A stretch of DNA of 60,633 nucleotides from Verrucomicrobiales bacterium (GCA_030730365.1 JANQVJ010000025.1:1-60633); one strand, 5' to 3'. Counted from the stretch's first letter, positions 1 to 8,882 are shown. Notes: generated by a model not told the origin, from the sequence alone. Program-made: numbers and translations.

Positions 1-629
1 TCGCCGGCGAAGGCTTCGCCAAAGGCCAGGTCGGCTCGTCCGCGATGCCGCACAAGATGAACAGCCGCAGCTGCGAACGGGTCAACGGATTCAAAACCAT
101 CCTCAGCGGCTATCTCACGATGGCCTCGGGCCTCGCCGGGGACCAGTGGAACGAAGGCGACGTCTCCTGCTCCGTCGTGCGACGCGTCATGCTGCCCGAC
201 GCCTTCTTCGCCGCCGACGGTCTCCTCGAGACCTTCATCACCATCCTCGACCAGATGGACGCCAACCCCGCCGTGATCGAGCGGGAAAATCGCCATTATC
301 TCCCCTTCCTCCTCAGCACGACCATCATGATGACCGCCGTGAAGCGCGGGATCGGCCGCGAGACCGCACACGAAGTCATCAAAGAGCACGCCGTCGCCGC
401 CGCCCGCGCCTACCGTGCCGGCGAGAGCGCCAGCAACGACCTCATCGACCGCCTCGCCGCCGACGGCCGTCTCGGCATGAGCGCCGAGGAGCTCCAGTCC
501 TGCCTCACCGAAGGCAAGGCCAACGCCGGCGCCGTGGAGTTGCAGATCAATCATTTCATCAGCGAAACCAAAAAACTAGTCGCCAGCATCGAAGGTGCCG
601 AAGCGTATACTCCCGGTAGCATTCTCTGA
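1..629 (+). CDS. purB: Adenylosuccinate lyase, C-terminal part (gene runs in from the left)
   Basis: The reading frame is open from base 3 and encodes about 208 residues, so the N-terminal half or more lies outside the window. It contains the fumarase/aspartase superfamily signature as GSSAMPHKMN followed by SRSCE, which holds the flexible catalytic loop of adenylosuccinate lyase. The family removes fumarate from SAICAR and from adenylosuccinate in purine synthesis and acts in the cytoplasm as a tetramer. The helical C-terminal domain follows (the stretch RENRHYLPFLLSTTIMM and on) and the protein ends about 170 residues after the signature. Argininosuccinate lyase and fumarase share the fold, but the SSAMPHK form of the loop fits PurB best. 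The next gene starts 49 bp downstream on the same strand. Confidence 0.9.
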   Translation, partial: AGEGFAKGQVGSSAMPHKMNSRSCERVNGFKTILSGYLTMASGLAGDQWNEGDVSCSVVRRVMLPDAFFAADGLLETFITILDQMDANPAVIERENRHYLPFLLSTTIMMTAVKRGIGRETAHEVIKEHAVAAARAYRAGESASNDLIDRLAADGRLGMSAEELQSCLTEGKANAGAVELQINHFISETKKLVASIEGAEAYTPGSIL

Positions 630-678
630 TTCCTTCCCTGAATGCCTCAATCCCTCAACGCCTGAATTCCTTCCCCAC

Positions 679-2007
679 ATGACTCCCCAACTCACCGAAT
701 TTTTCGAGTTCCTCCGTTTCCCGAGTATCTCCACCGATAGCCGTCATCGGGAAGACGTGAGAAAATGCGCCGGATACCTTGTCGAAAAATTCAACCGCAT
801 GGGGCTGAAGCCGGAACTGCACGAGACGCCCGGGCATCCCATCATCGTCGCCCGCAGCGAGGTCAAACCGGGGCGTCCCACCGTCCTCATCTACGGTCAC
901 TACGACGTCCAGCCCGTCGATCCGGTCTCGGAGTGGAGCACCCCGCCTTTTGAACCGACCCTCGTCGGGGACAAGATCTACTGCCGCGGCGCGACGGACA
1001 ATAAGGGCCAGCATTTCTCCCACATTCTCGGCGTCGAAGAGACTCTCAAGGCCCACGGCGAACTCCCCGTGAACGTTATCTTCCTCCTCGAAGGCGAAGA
1101 AGAAATCGGCTCGCCCAACCTCGCCCCCTTCCTCGAAATGCACAAAGACTCGCTCAAGTGCGACGTCTGCGCCGTCTCCGACACCGGCATGATCGGTCCC
1201 GGCATCCCGACGATGACCTACGGCCTCCGCGGCATCGCCTGTCTCGAATTCAAAATCCACGGACCCACCCTCGATCTCCATTCGGGCGTCTACGGCGGTG
1301 CCGTGCCGAATCCGGCAACGATGGTCGCGCGTCTCGTCTCGACCCTGCACAACGAATTCGGCAAAGTGCAGATCCCCGGCTTCTACGACTCCGTCGTCGA
1401 TCTCGAACCCTGGGAGCGCGCCATGTGGGCCGCCCTCCCCGACGGGAACGCCGCCACCATCGCCGAGACCGGAGTCCACGGGCTCTGGGGCGAAGCCGGC
1501 TACACCGCCCTCGAGCAGCGCTGGGGACGCCCCACTGCCGAGGTCAACGGCATCGGAGGCGGCTACCAGGGCGAAGGATCCAAGACCGTGATCCCCCGCG
1601 AGGCCATGGCCAAGCTCAGCTTCCGCCTCGTCCCCGACCAGAACCCGCAGGAGATCCTTGCCCTCGCCGCCGCCCATTTGAAAGCGCATTGCCCCGACTC
1701 GTGCCGAATCGAGGTCGAACTCGGACACTACGGCCCTGCCTACGTCATGGACCCGCATTCGGCCCATGGGAAAGCGGCCCAGCGCGCCCTGCAGCGGGCG
1801 TTTTCAGGCGAACCAAGATTGATCCGCGAAGGCGGCAGTATTCCGATTATTCAGGCGATCAAGAACATCCTCGGTGTTGATTCGTTGCTGCTCGGTCTGG
1901 CCCTGCCCGATTGCCAGATCCATGCCCCGAACGAGAGTTTTACGGTCTCGAACTTCGAAGGCGGGATACGGTTGAACCGGGCGCTGCTGGAGGAATTGGC
2001 GGGGTGA
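679..2007 (+). CDS. M20 family metallopeptidase (dipeptidase-like)
   Basis: This 442-residue protein has the di-zinc M20 core. GHYDVQP supplies H74 and D76, RGATDNKG supplies the bridging aspartate D107, EGEEEIGS supplies the general base and adjacent metal ligand at 141-142, and HAPNES near the end supplies the last histidine. The lid (dimerisation) domain lies between roughly residues 190 and 340. This is the ArgE/DapE/carnosine-dipeptidase clan; the long lid and the HAPNE motif point to a dipeptidase rather than ArgE or DapE. No signal peptide is visible, so it is probably cytoplasmic. An upstream in-frame ATG at 595 would overlap purB and add a low-complexity leader, so the ATG at 679 was chosen. 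Substrate is not predictable. Confidence 0.88.
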   Translation: MTPQLTEFFEFLRFPSISTDSRHREDVRKCAGYLVEKFNRMGLKPELHETPGHPIIVARSEVKPGRPTVLIYGHYDVQPVDPVSEWSTPPFEPTLVGDKIYCRGATDNKGQHFSHILGVEETLKAHGELPVNVIFLLEGEEEIGSPNLAPFLEMHKDSLKCDVCAVSDTGMIGPGIPTMTYGLRGIACLEFKIHGPTLDLHSGVYGGAVPNPATMVARLVSTLHNEFGKVQIPGFYDSVVDLEPWERAMWAALPDGNAATIAETGVHGLWGEAGYTALEQRWGRPTAEVNGIGGGYQGEGSKTVIPREAMAKLSFRLVPDQNPQEILALAAAHLKAHCPDSCRIEVELGHYGPAYVMDPHSAHGKAAQRALQRAFSGEPRLIREGGSIPIIQAIKNILGVDSLLLGLALPDCQIHAPNESFTVSNFEGGIRLNRALLEELAG

Positions 2008-2023
2008 TTGGGGAGATATGCAT

Positions 2024-2140
2024 GGAGCGGGGCTTGCCTAAGCCCCGGTGCCTCGCTGCTATGATGGGGGCTTGGCAAGCCCCCTTCCTTGTTCTTTCCA
2101 TGCTCTCAAGGAGCGGGGCTTGCCTAAGCCCCGATGCCTC
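2024..2140. repeat. Cluster of three palindromic repeats, GGGGCTTG family
   Basis: Three short palindromes lie in the spacer: GGGGCTTGCCTAAGCCCC at 2029-2046, GGGGGCTTGGCAAGCCCCC at 2066-2084 followed by TTCCTTGTTCT, and the first form again at 2115-2132 preceded by AAGGAGC. The same units recur at 32.5 kb, 36.2 kb and 60.6 kb of this window. They could fold as RNA hairpins after the peptidase gene, but none is followed by a T run, so a mobile REP-like origin is more likely than a terminator. Confidence 0.85.
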
Positions 2141-2261
2141 GTTGCTGCGTCCGCGCCGACACCGTCCCCTGCCACGAGCCAAGCGCGCCCATCATTCGCC
2201 ATTGCACAAGCGGCCTTCCGCTGGCTTATTCCCCGCCTGTTGAGTAGAGAAAAATTCCCCC

Positions 2262-3230
2262 ATGGCGGTGCAGTATCGTGACTATTATGAAACCCTCGGA
2301 GTCGACAAAACGGCTTCGCAGGATGAGATCAAGAAAGCCTTCAAAAAGCTGGCGCGGAAGTATCATCCGGACGTGGCGAAAGATCTCCCCGACGCGGAAG
2401 AGCGTTTCAAGGGCGTAAACGAGGCCTACGAAGTCCTCGGAGATCAGGAAAAACGGAAAAAATACGACACTCTCGGGGCCAACTGGCAGCACGGGGCGGG
2501 CTACCCGTCAGGCGGTAGCTATTCGGGCTACCCCGGCGGCGGGCAGTATGATTACAACTTTGGCGGCAGCACGGGATTCAGCGATTTCTTTGAGAGCTTC
2601 TTCGGCGGCCGGGCTGGGGCCGGAGCGGATCCCTTCGGCGGCTACGGAGGCGCCCGACGGGGTCGCTCCACACGTCCGGCCGAAGGCGAGGACATCGAGG
2701 CAGATCTACTGGTGCGTATCGAGGAAATCATGCACGGCTCGACCCGCGAGGTCAGGCTCGCCCGCCCCTCGGCGGACGGTCGTCCCGGGAAGGAGACGAC
2801 GATACGAGTAAAGATTCCAAAAGGAATCGGCGAGGGGCAGAAGATCCGCTGTGCCGGCCTCGGATACCCAGGGAGCAACGGAGGACCGGATGGCGACCTC
2901 TACATGCGGGTGCGGATCGAGCGGCATCCGCTTTACAAACCCGACGGCCGCGATCTCGATAGTGAACTCGTCCTGGCGCCTTGGGAATTTGCCCTCGGAG
3001 CGAGTGTCACCATTCCCACTCCCCACGGCGACGTGAAGATGACGGTAAAGCCGGGAACCCAGCCCGGCACGAAGATGCGGCTCCGCGGCAAAGGCCTGCC
3101 GAAGGGCAAAGAAGAGTTCGCCGATCTCTACGTGACCCTCACCGTCGAATTCCCCGAGACGGTCAGCGAAGAGGAGAAAGAGCTGTGGAAGTCGCTCGCG
3201 GGGAAGAGCCAGTTTCGACCGCGGGCCTAG
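2262..3230 (+). CDS. DnaJ-class co-chaperone, CbpA type (no zinc finger)
   Basis: The protein has 322 residues. A J domain occupies residues 1-75 with the HPD motif at 35-37, the contact that stimulates the DnaK ATPase. A Gly/Tyr/Phe-rich linker follows (about 80-130), then two beta-barrel substrate-binding domains (about 145-310). The four CxxCxGxG zinc motifs of DnaJ are absent, which makes it a class B protein like CbpA or DnaJ2. It ends with an acidic/basic helix. It should work in the cytoplasm with DnaK in folding or nucleoid-associated roles. The ATG at 2262 begins [10 protein letters not shown], the usual start of this family. It stands alone, converging on ybaB. Confidence 0.92.
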   Translation: MAVQYRDYYETLGVDKTASQDEIKKAFKKLARKYHPDVAKDLPDAEERFKGVNEAYEVLGDQEKRKKYDTLGANWQHGAGYPSGGSYSGYPGGGQYDYNFGGSTGFSDFFESFFGGRAGAGADPFGGYGGARRGRSTRPAEGEDIEADLLVRIEEIMHGSTREVRLARPSADGRPGKETTIRVKIPKGIGEGQKIRCAGLGYPGSNGGPDGDLYMRVRIERHPLYKPDGRDLDSELVLAPWEFALGASVTIPTPHGDVKMTVKPGTQPGTKMRLRGKGLPKGKEEFADLYVTLTVEFPETVSEEEKELWKSLAGKSQFRPRA

Positions 3231-3254
3231 GGCTGTAGGATAAGGCTGGAGTGC

Positions 3255-3270
3255 GGCCTTCCGGCCTTTT
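3255..3270 (+). terminator. Weak hairpin between convergent genes
   Basis: GGCC-TTCC-GGCC followed by TTTT lies 25 bp behind the dnaJ-type stop and in front of the ybaB stop on the other strand. The stem is only 4 bp, so this is a weak terminator candidate. Confidence 0.3.
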
Positions 3271-3300
3271 CCGAAGCACCTGAACCTTCCAATTCTCCCC

Positions 3301-3615
3301 TCAGAATCCCAGACCGGGAGGCAATCCAAGACCGGCGGTAAGTTTGCCCATTTCCGTCTGGCTCATTGCCTTGCCCTGCTCGATGGCCTGCTTCACCGCG
3401 CTGAGAACGAGGTCTTCGAGCAACTCGACATCTTCGGGATCGACGACAGCCGGATCAATCTTGATCGAGAGCACGTCACCGGCCCCACTCGCCACCACCG
3501 TGACCTTACCACCCGCGACGCTGGCCTGAACTTCCTTGGCCGCCAGCTCCTCTTGCATTTCGCCCATTTTCTTTTGCATCTGCTGGGCCTGCTTCATCAT
3601 TTTAGCGATGTTCAT
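3301..3615 (-). CDS. YbaB/EbfC family nucleoid-associated protein
   Basis: This 104-residue protein starts MNIAKMMKQAQQMQKKMGEM, the typical YbaB/EbfC N-terminal helix. It continues with the V-A-S-G-A-G-D core strand and the DPEDVELLEDLV segment of the family, and ends in the Gly/Leu/Pro-rich tail. YbaB proteins are small DNA-binding dimers. The gene lies 37 bp downstream of dnaX on the same strand, the conserved dnaX-ybaB pairing. recR, often third in this cluster, is not here. Confidence 0.93.
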   Translation of the reverse strand: MNIAKMMKQAQQMQKKMGEMQEELAAKEVQASVAGGKVTVVASGAGDVLSIKIDPAVVDPEDVELLEDLVLSAVKQAIEQGKAMSQTEMGKLTAGLGLPPGLGF

Positions 3616-3652
3616 AAGTCTTTTCGATATCGTTTAGTAGTTCTCGCGGGGT

Positions 3653-5539
3653 TCAGGATTTGATGACCCGTGCCTCGAAGGTCTGGAGCGCCTCCTTGAT
3701 AAGCGGATCGTTTTTAAAGTCCTCGACGGGGGCGGTGAGCAGTTCGGGCCCGCTCAGTTCGGGATACTCGATCACCGGCACAACGACACCCTCGACTGAA
3801 GGCTCGGGCTCTTCGTCCTCAATCTCAACTAGGGCGACAGGTTCGACCTCGTCGCTGATCTCAATGACGAGCCGGACGGGAGCCGGAGCAAAAGCGGAGA
3901 TCTGTTCCTCGATATCCTTTTCGTAACGGCTCAGCGACTCGCGGAAGAAACGCTGCGCGGGCGAGAAACCGATCACAAAACGACCGTCCCCGTGACTGAC
4001 GAAAGCCGCCGCCGAGAGCCACGTCTCGAAGAGCGGTCGCACCTCGATGAGAGCGGCGCGGGCTGCCTCCCAGAGAGCAGGCCCCTCGAGATTTCCGGCG
4101 GAACGCGGCGTCGGAGCGACCTCGACAGGCTCGACCGCGGGAATGGCAGCAGGCGCCATCTCCTCCGGAGCCGCAGCACGCTTGGCTTCGAAATTTTTGA
4201 ACGAATCCATCAGCGATCCGCCGAGATGGGTCTCGCTGTCATCGCTATCGGCGGAAGGTAGCTCTGCTGCTTCCACATCCGCTTTCACCGCGACCTCTTC
4301 GCGGGCAGCGACCGGGGCGGCAGTGGCCCGCGCCGACGCGACCGACGCGACCTCGGCCCGACTCACCACGACATCGCCGCCGGGGAGTTGCTCTGCCGAT
4401 GTCGCGGCAGCAGAGACGAGAGCGATGACGTCATCGAGATTCGGCTCGGAGACGGCCTGGATCGCTTTGATAACGCCGATCTCGAAATGCAGCTTCTTGT
4501 TCGCGGCCCACTTCATGCGCGCGTCGGTCTCGGCGAGCAGGTCGATGAGCTTAAGGATACGCTGGGTATCGATGAGAGTGGCCTGCTCGCGGATGCTCTC
4601 GCGCACCTCGGCCGGCACGTCCCCGCCGCCGGCCTTTGGATCGACCTTCATCACGAGAACGTTGCGGAAATGACCGATGAGATCGGCAAAAAGGCGAGAG
4701 AGATCCTTGCCCGATTCCGCGTGTCCGTGGACGCAGTCGAGCGCGGCCGAGTTGTCGCGGCGCAGGATCATGCCCCCGAGATCAGCGATGGCCTCATCCG
4801 AATTGAAACCGAAAATATTGAGGACGTCGGACTCCTCGATCTTTCCTCCGCAAAAGGCGACGAGCTGATCGAGCATGGACTGGGCATCGCGCATGCCGCC
4901 CTCGGAGCCTTTCGCAATGGAGTAGGCGGCGGCCTCGCTGAGTTCCAGCCCCTCTACTTTCGCGATGTGGAGGAGGTGCTCGGCGATGATATTGGTAGGG
5001 ATGCGGCGCAGATCAAAGCGCTGACAACGGCTGATGATTGTCGGGAGGATTTTCTGCGGCTCGGTTGTCGCGAAGATGAATTTTACATGAGGGGGAGGCT
5101 CCTCGAGAGTCTTGAGGAGGGCGTTGAAGGCCGCCGTTGAAAGCATGTGGACCTCATCGATATAATAAATGCGGTATTTCCCCGAACTCGGAGCGAACTG
5201 CACCGTCTCACGCAGATCGCGGACGTGGTCGACACCGTTGTTTGACGCTCCGTCGATTTCGAGGACGTCGAGGCTGTTCCCTTCGCCGATCTCTTTGCAG
5301 ATCGGATCGTCGGGATCAAAATCGGCGCTCGGTCCACCGGGACTGTTGAGCGCTTTGGCGAGGATGCGGGCGGTCGAGGTCTTGCCCGTCCCGCGCGGAC
5401 CAACGAAGAGGTAGGCCTGCGCGATGCGGTCCTGAGTAATGGCATTGCGTAGCGTCTGCACGACGTGGTCCTGCCCCAGCACATCGTTGAAGGTGCGGGG
5501 ACGGTATTTTCTGGCAAAGACCTGATAGGTGGCGCTCAC
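3653..5539 (-). CDS. dnaX: DNA polymerase III subunit gamma/tau
   Basis: The 628-residue clamp-loader ATPase has Walker A GPRGTGKT at 47-54, Walker B with DEVH at 128-131 and the SRC sensor motif (ISRCQRF). The AAA+ collar extends to about residue 370, followed by an Ala/Glu-rich, probably disordered linker and a small C-terminal tau-like domain. It loads the sliding clamp in the replisome. One oddity: the zinc module normally found after Walker A has lost three of its four cysteines; only C81 remains in the segment from 65 to 85. No slippery A-AAA-AAG heptamer was seen, so there is no sign of programmed gamma/tau frameshifting. ybaB follows at 37 bp. Confidence 0.95.
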   Translation of the reverse strand: MSATYQVFARKYRPRTFNDVLGQDHVVQTLRNAITQDRIAQAYLFVGPRGTGKTSTARILAKALNSPGGPSADFDPDDPICKEIGEGNSLDVLEIDGASNNGVDHVRDLRETVQFAPSSGKYRIYYIDEVHMLSTAAFNALLKTLEEPPPHVKFIFATTEPQKILPTIISRCQRFDLRRIPTNIIAEHLLHIAKVEGLELSEAAAYSIAKGSEGGMRDAQSMLDQLVAFCGGKIEESDVLNIFGFNSDEAIADLGGMILRRDNSAALDCVHGHAESGKDLSRLFADLIGHFRNVLVMKVDPKAGGGDVPAEVRESIREQATLIDTQRILKLIDLLAETDARMKWAANKKLHFEIGVIKAIQAVSEPNLDDVIALVSAAATSAEQLPGGDVVVSRAEVASVASARATAAPVAAREEVAVKADVEAAELPSADSDDSETHLGGSLMDSFKNFEAKRAAAPEEMAPAAIPAVEPVEVAPTPRSAGNLEGPALWEAARAALIEVRPLFETWLSAAAFVSHGDGRFVIGFSPAQRFFRESLSRYEKDIEEQISAFAPAPVRLVIEISDEVEPVALVEIEDEEPEPSVEGVVVPVIEYPELSGPELLTAPVEDFKNDPLIKEALQTFEARVIKS

Positions 5540-5591
5540 ATCGATACTTTAGAGAAGAATCGGGGAAGGAAAACGAAGAATCGCAGAAATT

Positions 5592-7025
5592 TCACCTAAC
5601 CTCCGCCCCCGCCCCGCGGTGTCGTTTAAACCTGGCGAGCGTCTCCTCGCGCTCGGTTTTGTGATCGACGAGGGGGGCGAAATAATCCGCGCAGAGCTTG
5701 GCCCCGCCCTCGGGCGCTTTCTGGAAGCGCTTCGGATCGACCTTCGCCAGCTCGGGAAGCCAGCGCTTGATATAAACTCCGTCGGGATCGTAGCTCGCTG
5801 TCTGGGTCCAGGGATTCTGAATACGGAAGTAGGGGGCCGCATCCGCTCCGGTCCCGGCGGACCACTGCCATCCGCCGTTGTTGTTCGCAATCTCCCCGTC
5901 GAGAAGATGCCGCATGAAGTGGGCCTCGCCGTGACGCCAGTGGATGTGGAGATCTTTTGTCAGAAACATCGCCGTGATCATGCGGACGCGGTTGTGCATG
6001 TAGCCGGTCTCGAGGAGCTGGCGCATCCCCGCATCGACAATAGGAAAGCCGGTGCGGCCCGTCTTCCAGCGCTCGAACTTGTCGCCCTCTTCCGGGTCAT
6101 CCCACTCGAGCCCGCGCCAGTCGGGATTAAAATCGGTCTCCAAGACTTCGGGAAAGTGATGCAAAATCGCCATGAAAAACTCGCGCCACGCGAGCTGTTT
6201 CTGAAAGGCTTGAATCGAGGTCCGTTGCGCCGCCGAGGGAGCCTGCGTGAGAGCCTCCTGCGAACGGTGATAGACCTCACGCACCGAGATCGTGCCATAG
6301 CGCAGGTCGGCCCCGAGGTGCGAGGTTGCATCGGCGGCGGGATCATTGCGAGTCTCCGCGTAGGCACCGATGGAAGTGGCGATCGCCGACTTCAGCCTCG
6401 CCCGTGCCGCCTTTTCTCCGGGCTCGAGGGCGAGAGGGCGCTCAAGCGTCAGCCCCCAGTCGCCGGGCACGGGCACTTTCCCCGGCTCCAGCCCTGCCGG
6501 AGTCCGCACCGATCGCACCGTCGGGGCGGGCTCATGCTTTCCGAGGGCAAACCAGTTCCGCGAGTAGGGCGTGTAGACCTTGTAGGGATTGCCCGCCCCG
6601 GTCAGGACCTCGTGGGGCTCGTGCAGCACGGCATCCTGAAAATCGTGGAAGGCGATGCCCATTTTGTGGCAAAGTTCACGCACCGATTTTTCCATCTCCC
6701 GACCGTAGGGATCGGGGTCACGATTCAGATAAATAGCCTCGGCACCGGACTCGCGGATCAGCTTTTCCAGCTCCACCTTCGCCGCACCACGGCGGAAAAA
6801 AAGACGCCCTCCCGCATGGGCGAGGTTGCCTGCGAGCGATTCGAGACACCCGCAAAGAAAGGCCTGACGACCCGGGCCGGTCCAGTGGTGCTGCCCTCTC
6901 CAGCTACTCTGAATGTAGACCGGCACGACCTCTTCCGCCTCGGCGACTGCCTGCGAGAGCGCGACATTGTCCGAAAGACGTAAATCGCGACGGAACCAGT
7001 GGATGACAGTCTTGTAACGGGCCAT
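5592..7025 (-). CDS. phrB: Deoxyribodipyrimidine photolyase (class I CPD type)
   Basis: The 477-residue protein opens with KTVIHWFRRDLRLSDN, the antenna-binding Rossmann domain of the photolyase/cryptochrome family. The C-terminal FAD domain carries NNNGGWQWSAGTGADAAPYF and WLPEL, the residues lining the flavin and DNA-lesion pocket. It repairs UV cyclobutane dimers using blue light. The family usually has FRIFNP after this motif; here it reads FRIQNP, a small deviation. The open frame extends 64 codons further upstream without family similarity, so the ATG at 7025 (MARYKTV) is preferred. The gene lies 52 bp upstream of dnaX on the same strand and could be co-transcribed with it. Confidence 0.93.
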   Translation of the reverse strand: MARYKTVIHWFRRDLRLSDNVALSQAVAEAEEVVPVYIQSSWRGQHHWTGPGRQAFLCGCLESLAGNLAHAGGRLFFRRGAAKVELEKLIRESGAEAIYLNRDPDPYGREMEKSVRELCHKMGIAFHDFQDAVLHEPHEVLTGAGNPYKVYTPYSRNWFALGKHEPAPTVRSVRTPAGLEPGKVPVPGDWGLTLERPLALEPGEKAARARLKSAIATSIGAYAETRNDPAADATSHLGADLRYGTISVREVYHRSQEALTQAPSAAQRTSIQAFQKQLAWREFFMAILHHFPEVLETDFNPDWRGLEWDDPEEGDKFERWKTGRTGFPIVDAGMRQLLETGYMHNRVRMITAMFLTKDLHIHWRHGEAHFMRHLLDGEIANNNGGWQWSAGTGADAAPYFRIQNPWTQTASYDPDGVYIKRWLPELAKVDPKRFQKAPEGGAKLCADYFAPLVDHKTEREETLARFKRHRGAGAEVR

Positions 7026-7150
7026 GGGGTTTGTTTTGCTTACGTCTGCGGGGACGAAGCGGACGAAAAGGTCGTTCCAGCGAAATGGATTCAGGACTTC
7101 GAGAACAGACGGAGCGTTGCCCCACCATCGATCGCAGCGAACCCAGTGAG

Positions 7151-7170
7151 GGTGGACATTCCTGCCCACC
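7151..7170. repeat. Short hairpin sharing the ACATTCCTG core with the 34.4-kb repeat
   Basis: GGTGG and CCACC flank ACATTCCTGC. The same ACATTCCTG core with a GC-rich stem appears in the inverted repeat at 34399-34476. It may be a single arm of that family. Confidence 0.4.
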
Positions 7171-7229
7171 TCTTGCTGCTCTTCCGGAACCTTCGGCCTC
7201 CTCCCTGCCGCTTGCAAACGCCTCGTTTC

Positions 7230-7258
7230 TTGACAGACCCTCGCAATGGCTTTATCTC
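7230..7258 (+). promoter_or_regulatory. Candidate sigma-70 promoter for the MATE gene
   Basis: A perfect TTGACA (7230-7235) is followed after 17 bp by TATCTC (7253-7258), a poor -10. Transcription would start near 7265 and give a leader of about 200 nt before the MATE start at 7464. The whole 7026-7463 spacer otherwise holds no convincing gene. Confidence 0.4.
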
Positions 7259-7388
7259 CAAAGAGGCCAAGGCCTCCGTTCCATGAAGTCCCGTCTCCTC
7301 CAGATTTCCACTGCCGCGCCTCTTCCTATGGCGTCTGCCTGTGGTCTCTTCTGAAGTCGGTCACTCTTTGTCTCCCTCTTCGTCGCAG

Positions 7389-7419
7389 ACCCGCCGGACT
7401 CCTCCCGCGCGGGTTTTTT
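7389..7419 (+). terminator. Intrinsic terminator or attenuator inside the MATE leader
   Basis: ACCCGC (7389-7394) pairs with GCGGGT (7409-7414), and the stem runs directly into six T residues (7414-7419). It sits 45 bp in front of the start of the MATE gene and downstream of the candidate promoter at 7230. That is where an attenuator would be placed, or it may end a short independent transcript. Confidence 0.55.
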
Positions 7420-7463
7420 GTTTCCTGCCCCGACGTATTTCCCCTTTTTCTTGCCTTTTTCTC

Positions 7464-8807
7464 ATGAATTCCCTCAGCCTCCGCGCGCTCCTTACTGAAG
7501 GCCGCGGAACCCTCCTCCTCGCCTTTCCCCTGATCTTTGGCCAGGTCAGTCAAATGCTCGTGGGACTCTCCGATACGCTCATGATCGGACGTCTCGGCGT
7601 CGTTCCGCTTGCCGCCTCGACCTTTGCGAATACGATTCTCTACCTCCCTCTCATGCTCGGGATCGGCATGAGCATGGCCGTGTCCGTCCGTGTCTCTCAG
7701 GCGCGCGGGGCCGGCGACATGCAGATGGCACGCGAGGCGTTACGCAACGGGTTGCTCATCGCCATCATCGTCGGACTTTTCACCGTCGCCGCCGCTTTTG
7801 CGGTGATTCCCTTCTTCGGCTCCTTCGGTCAGGAGCCCGATGTCTCGGATGCAGCCGGGAACTACTTTCTTATCGTGGCGGTCTCGATGATCCCCGCGAT
7901 CGGCTGCATGACGGTAAAAAATCACGCCGATGCGATGAATCATCCGTGGCCGGCCTTTTGGATCATGCTCGGCGGAGTCGCGCTCAATGTGCTGCTCAAC
8001 TGGATCCTGATCTGGGGAAAATTCGGGGCGCCCGCCCTTGGGCTCGAGGGCGCCGGAGTTGCTACCCTCGTCGCCCGGATTGCGACCCTCGTGTTTCTCA
8101 TCCACTGGTGCCGCCGCTCCCGCACGATGCACGACTGGGTGCCGCGCCACTGGTTTAAAAGACCGCACGGCCCCTCGATCCGCTCTCTGGTGAAAGTGGG
8201 CCTACCCGCCTCGGTGCAGCTCCTCGCCGAAGTCAGTGCCTTCGTGATGGCCACGATGATCATCGGAACAATTGGGAAGATCGCCCTCGCTTCGCATCAG
8301 GTCGCGATCACCTGTGCGGCGACGGTTTTTATGGTCCCGTTAGGTCTCTCCATGGCCATGACTGTTCGCATCGGTGAGGCCTGGGGTGCGCAGACCGCCG
8401 AACGGCTCCGCCCCCTCGTCGTGAGCGGCTGGATCATGGGGGCCTGCTTCACCTTCTGCAGTGCGCTCACCGTCTTGTTTTTCCCCAATGTCATTGCCGG
8501 GTGGTTCGTGACCGAGCCCGAGGCCCGCGCCCTCGCCGCGACGCTCCTCGTCGTCTCGGCAGCCTTCCAGTTTTCCGATGCGCTGCAGATCATCTCGATG
8601 GGCGCTCTCCGCGGTCTCGACGACGTCCACGGCCCCGCCTGGATCGCTGTCTTCGCCTACTGGGTCGTCTCCATTCCGGTCGGCTGGTGGTTCGCCTTCC
8701 GCCTCGACTGGGGAGCCGCCGGCATGTGGTGGGGCATCACGATCGGCCTGACCCTTACTGCGGTGCTGTTGGGGAGAAGGCTGTGGTTGCGGACGCGGGT
8801 GGCGTGA
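7464..8807 (+). CDS. MATE family efflux transporter
   Basis: The protein has 447 residues with about twelve hydrophobic segments in two related halves, as in NorM/DinF-type MATE exporters. The first half opens LAFPLIFGQVSQMLVGLSDTLM, matching the conserved helix 1 with its Q and D residues. The second half repeats the pattern from residue ~235 (LVKVGLPASVQLLAEVSAF). MATE proteins export cationic drugs and metabolites in exchange for Na+ or H+ across the inner membrane. The open frame begins at 7341, but its first 41 codons run through the terminator-like hairpin, so the ATG at 7464 (MNSLSLRALL) is favoured. Regulation by the upstream hairpin is an inference from position. Confidence 0.92.
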   Translation: MNSLSLRALLTEGRGTLLLAFPLIFGQVSQMLVGLSDTLMIGRLGVVPLAASTFANTILYLPLMLGIGMSMAVSVRVSQARGAGDMQMAREALRNGLLIAIIVGLFTVAAAFAVIPFFGSFGQEPDVSDAAGNYFLIVAVSMIPAIGCMTVKNHADAMNHPWPAFWIMLGGVALNVLLNWILIWGKFGAPALGLEGAGVATLVARIATLVFLIHWCRRSRTMHDWVPRHWFKRPHGPSIRSLVKVGLPASVQLLAEVSAFVMATMIIGTIGKIALASHQVAITCAATVFMVPLGLSMAMTVRIGEAWGAQTAERLRPLVVSGWIMGACFTFCSALTVLFFPNVIAGWFVTEPEARALAATLLVVSAAFQFSDALQIISMGALRGLDDVHGPAWIAVFAYWVVSIPVGWWFAFRLDWGAAGMWWGITIGLTLTAVLLGRRLWLRTRVA

Positions 8808-8882
8808 GACCTTGCAAAATTCAGCACCCGCGTCGGTCGGAGCTACCTCCGTATCACCCCCTGTTCGCGCTCTGGCACATTT

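Noticed and set aside
3653-5539. Programmed frameshift in dnaX producing gamma and tau
   Set aside because: No slippery A-AAA-AAG type heptamer with a following hairpin was found in the region where the gamma end would fall.
5619-6983. A 454-codon frame opposite the photolyase gene
   Set aside because: It mirrors the codon positions of a clearly conserved gene; long antisense frames are common here because of high GC. The same applies to the long antisense frames over dnaE2 (21833-23644), the M20 gene (655-1767) and DUF1501 (11358-12761).
8865-8882. Sigma-54-like TGGCAC upstream of the PSCyt1 gene
   Set aside because: TGGCACATTTTTGAA lacks the TTGC -12 element at the required distance.
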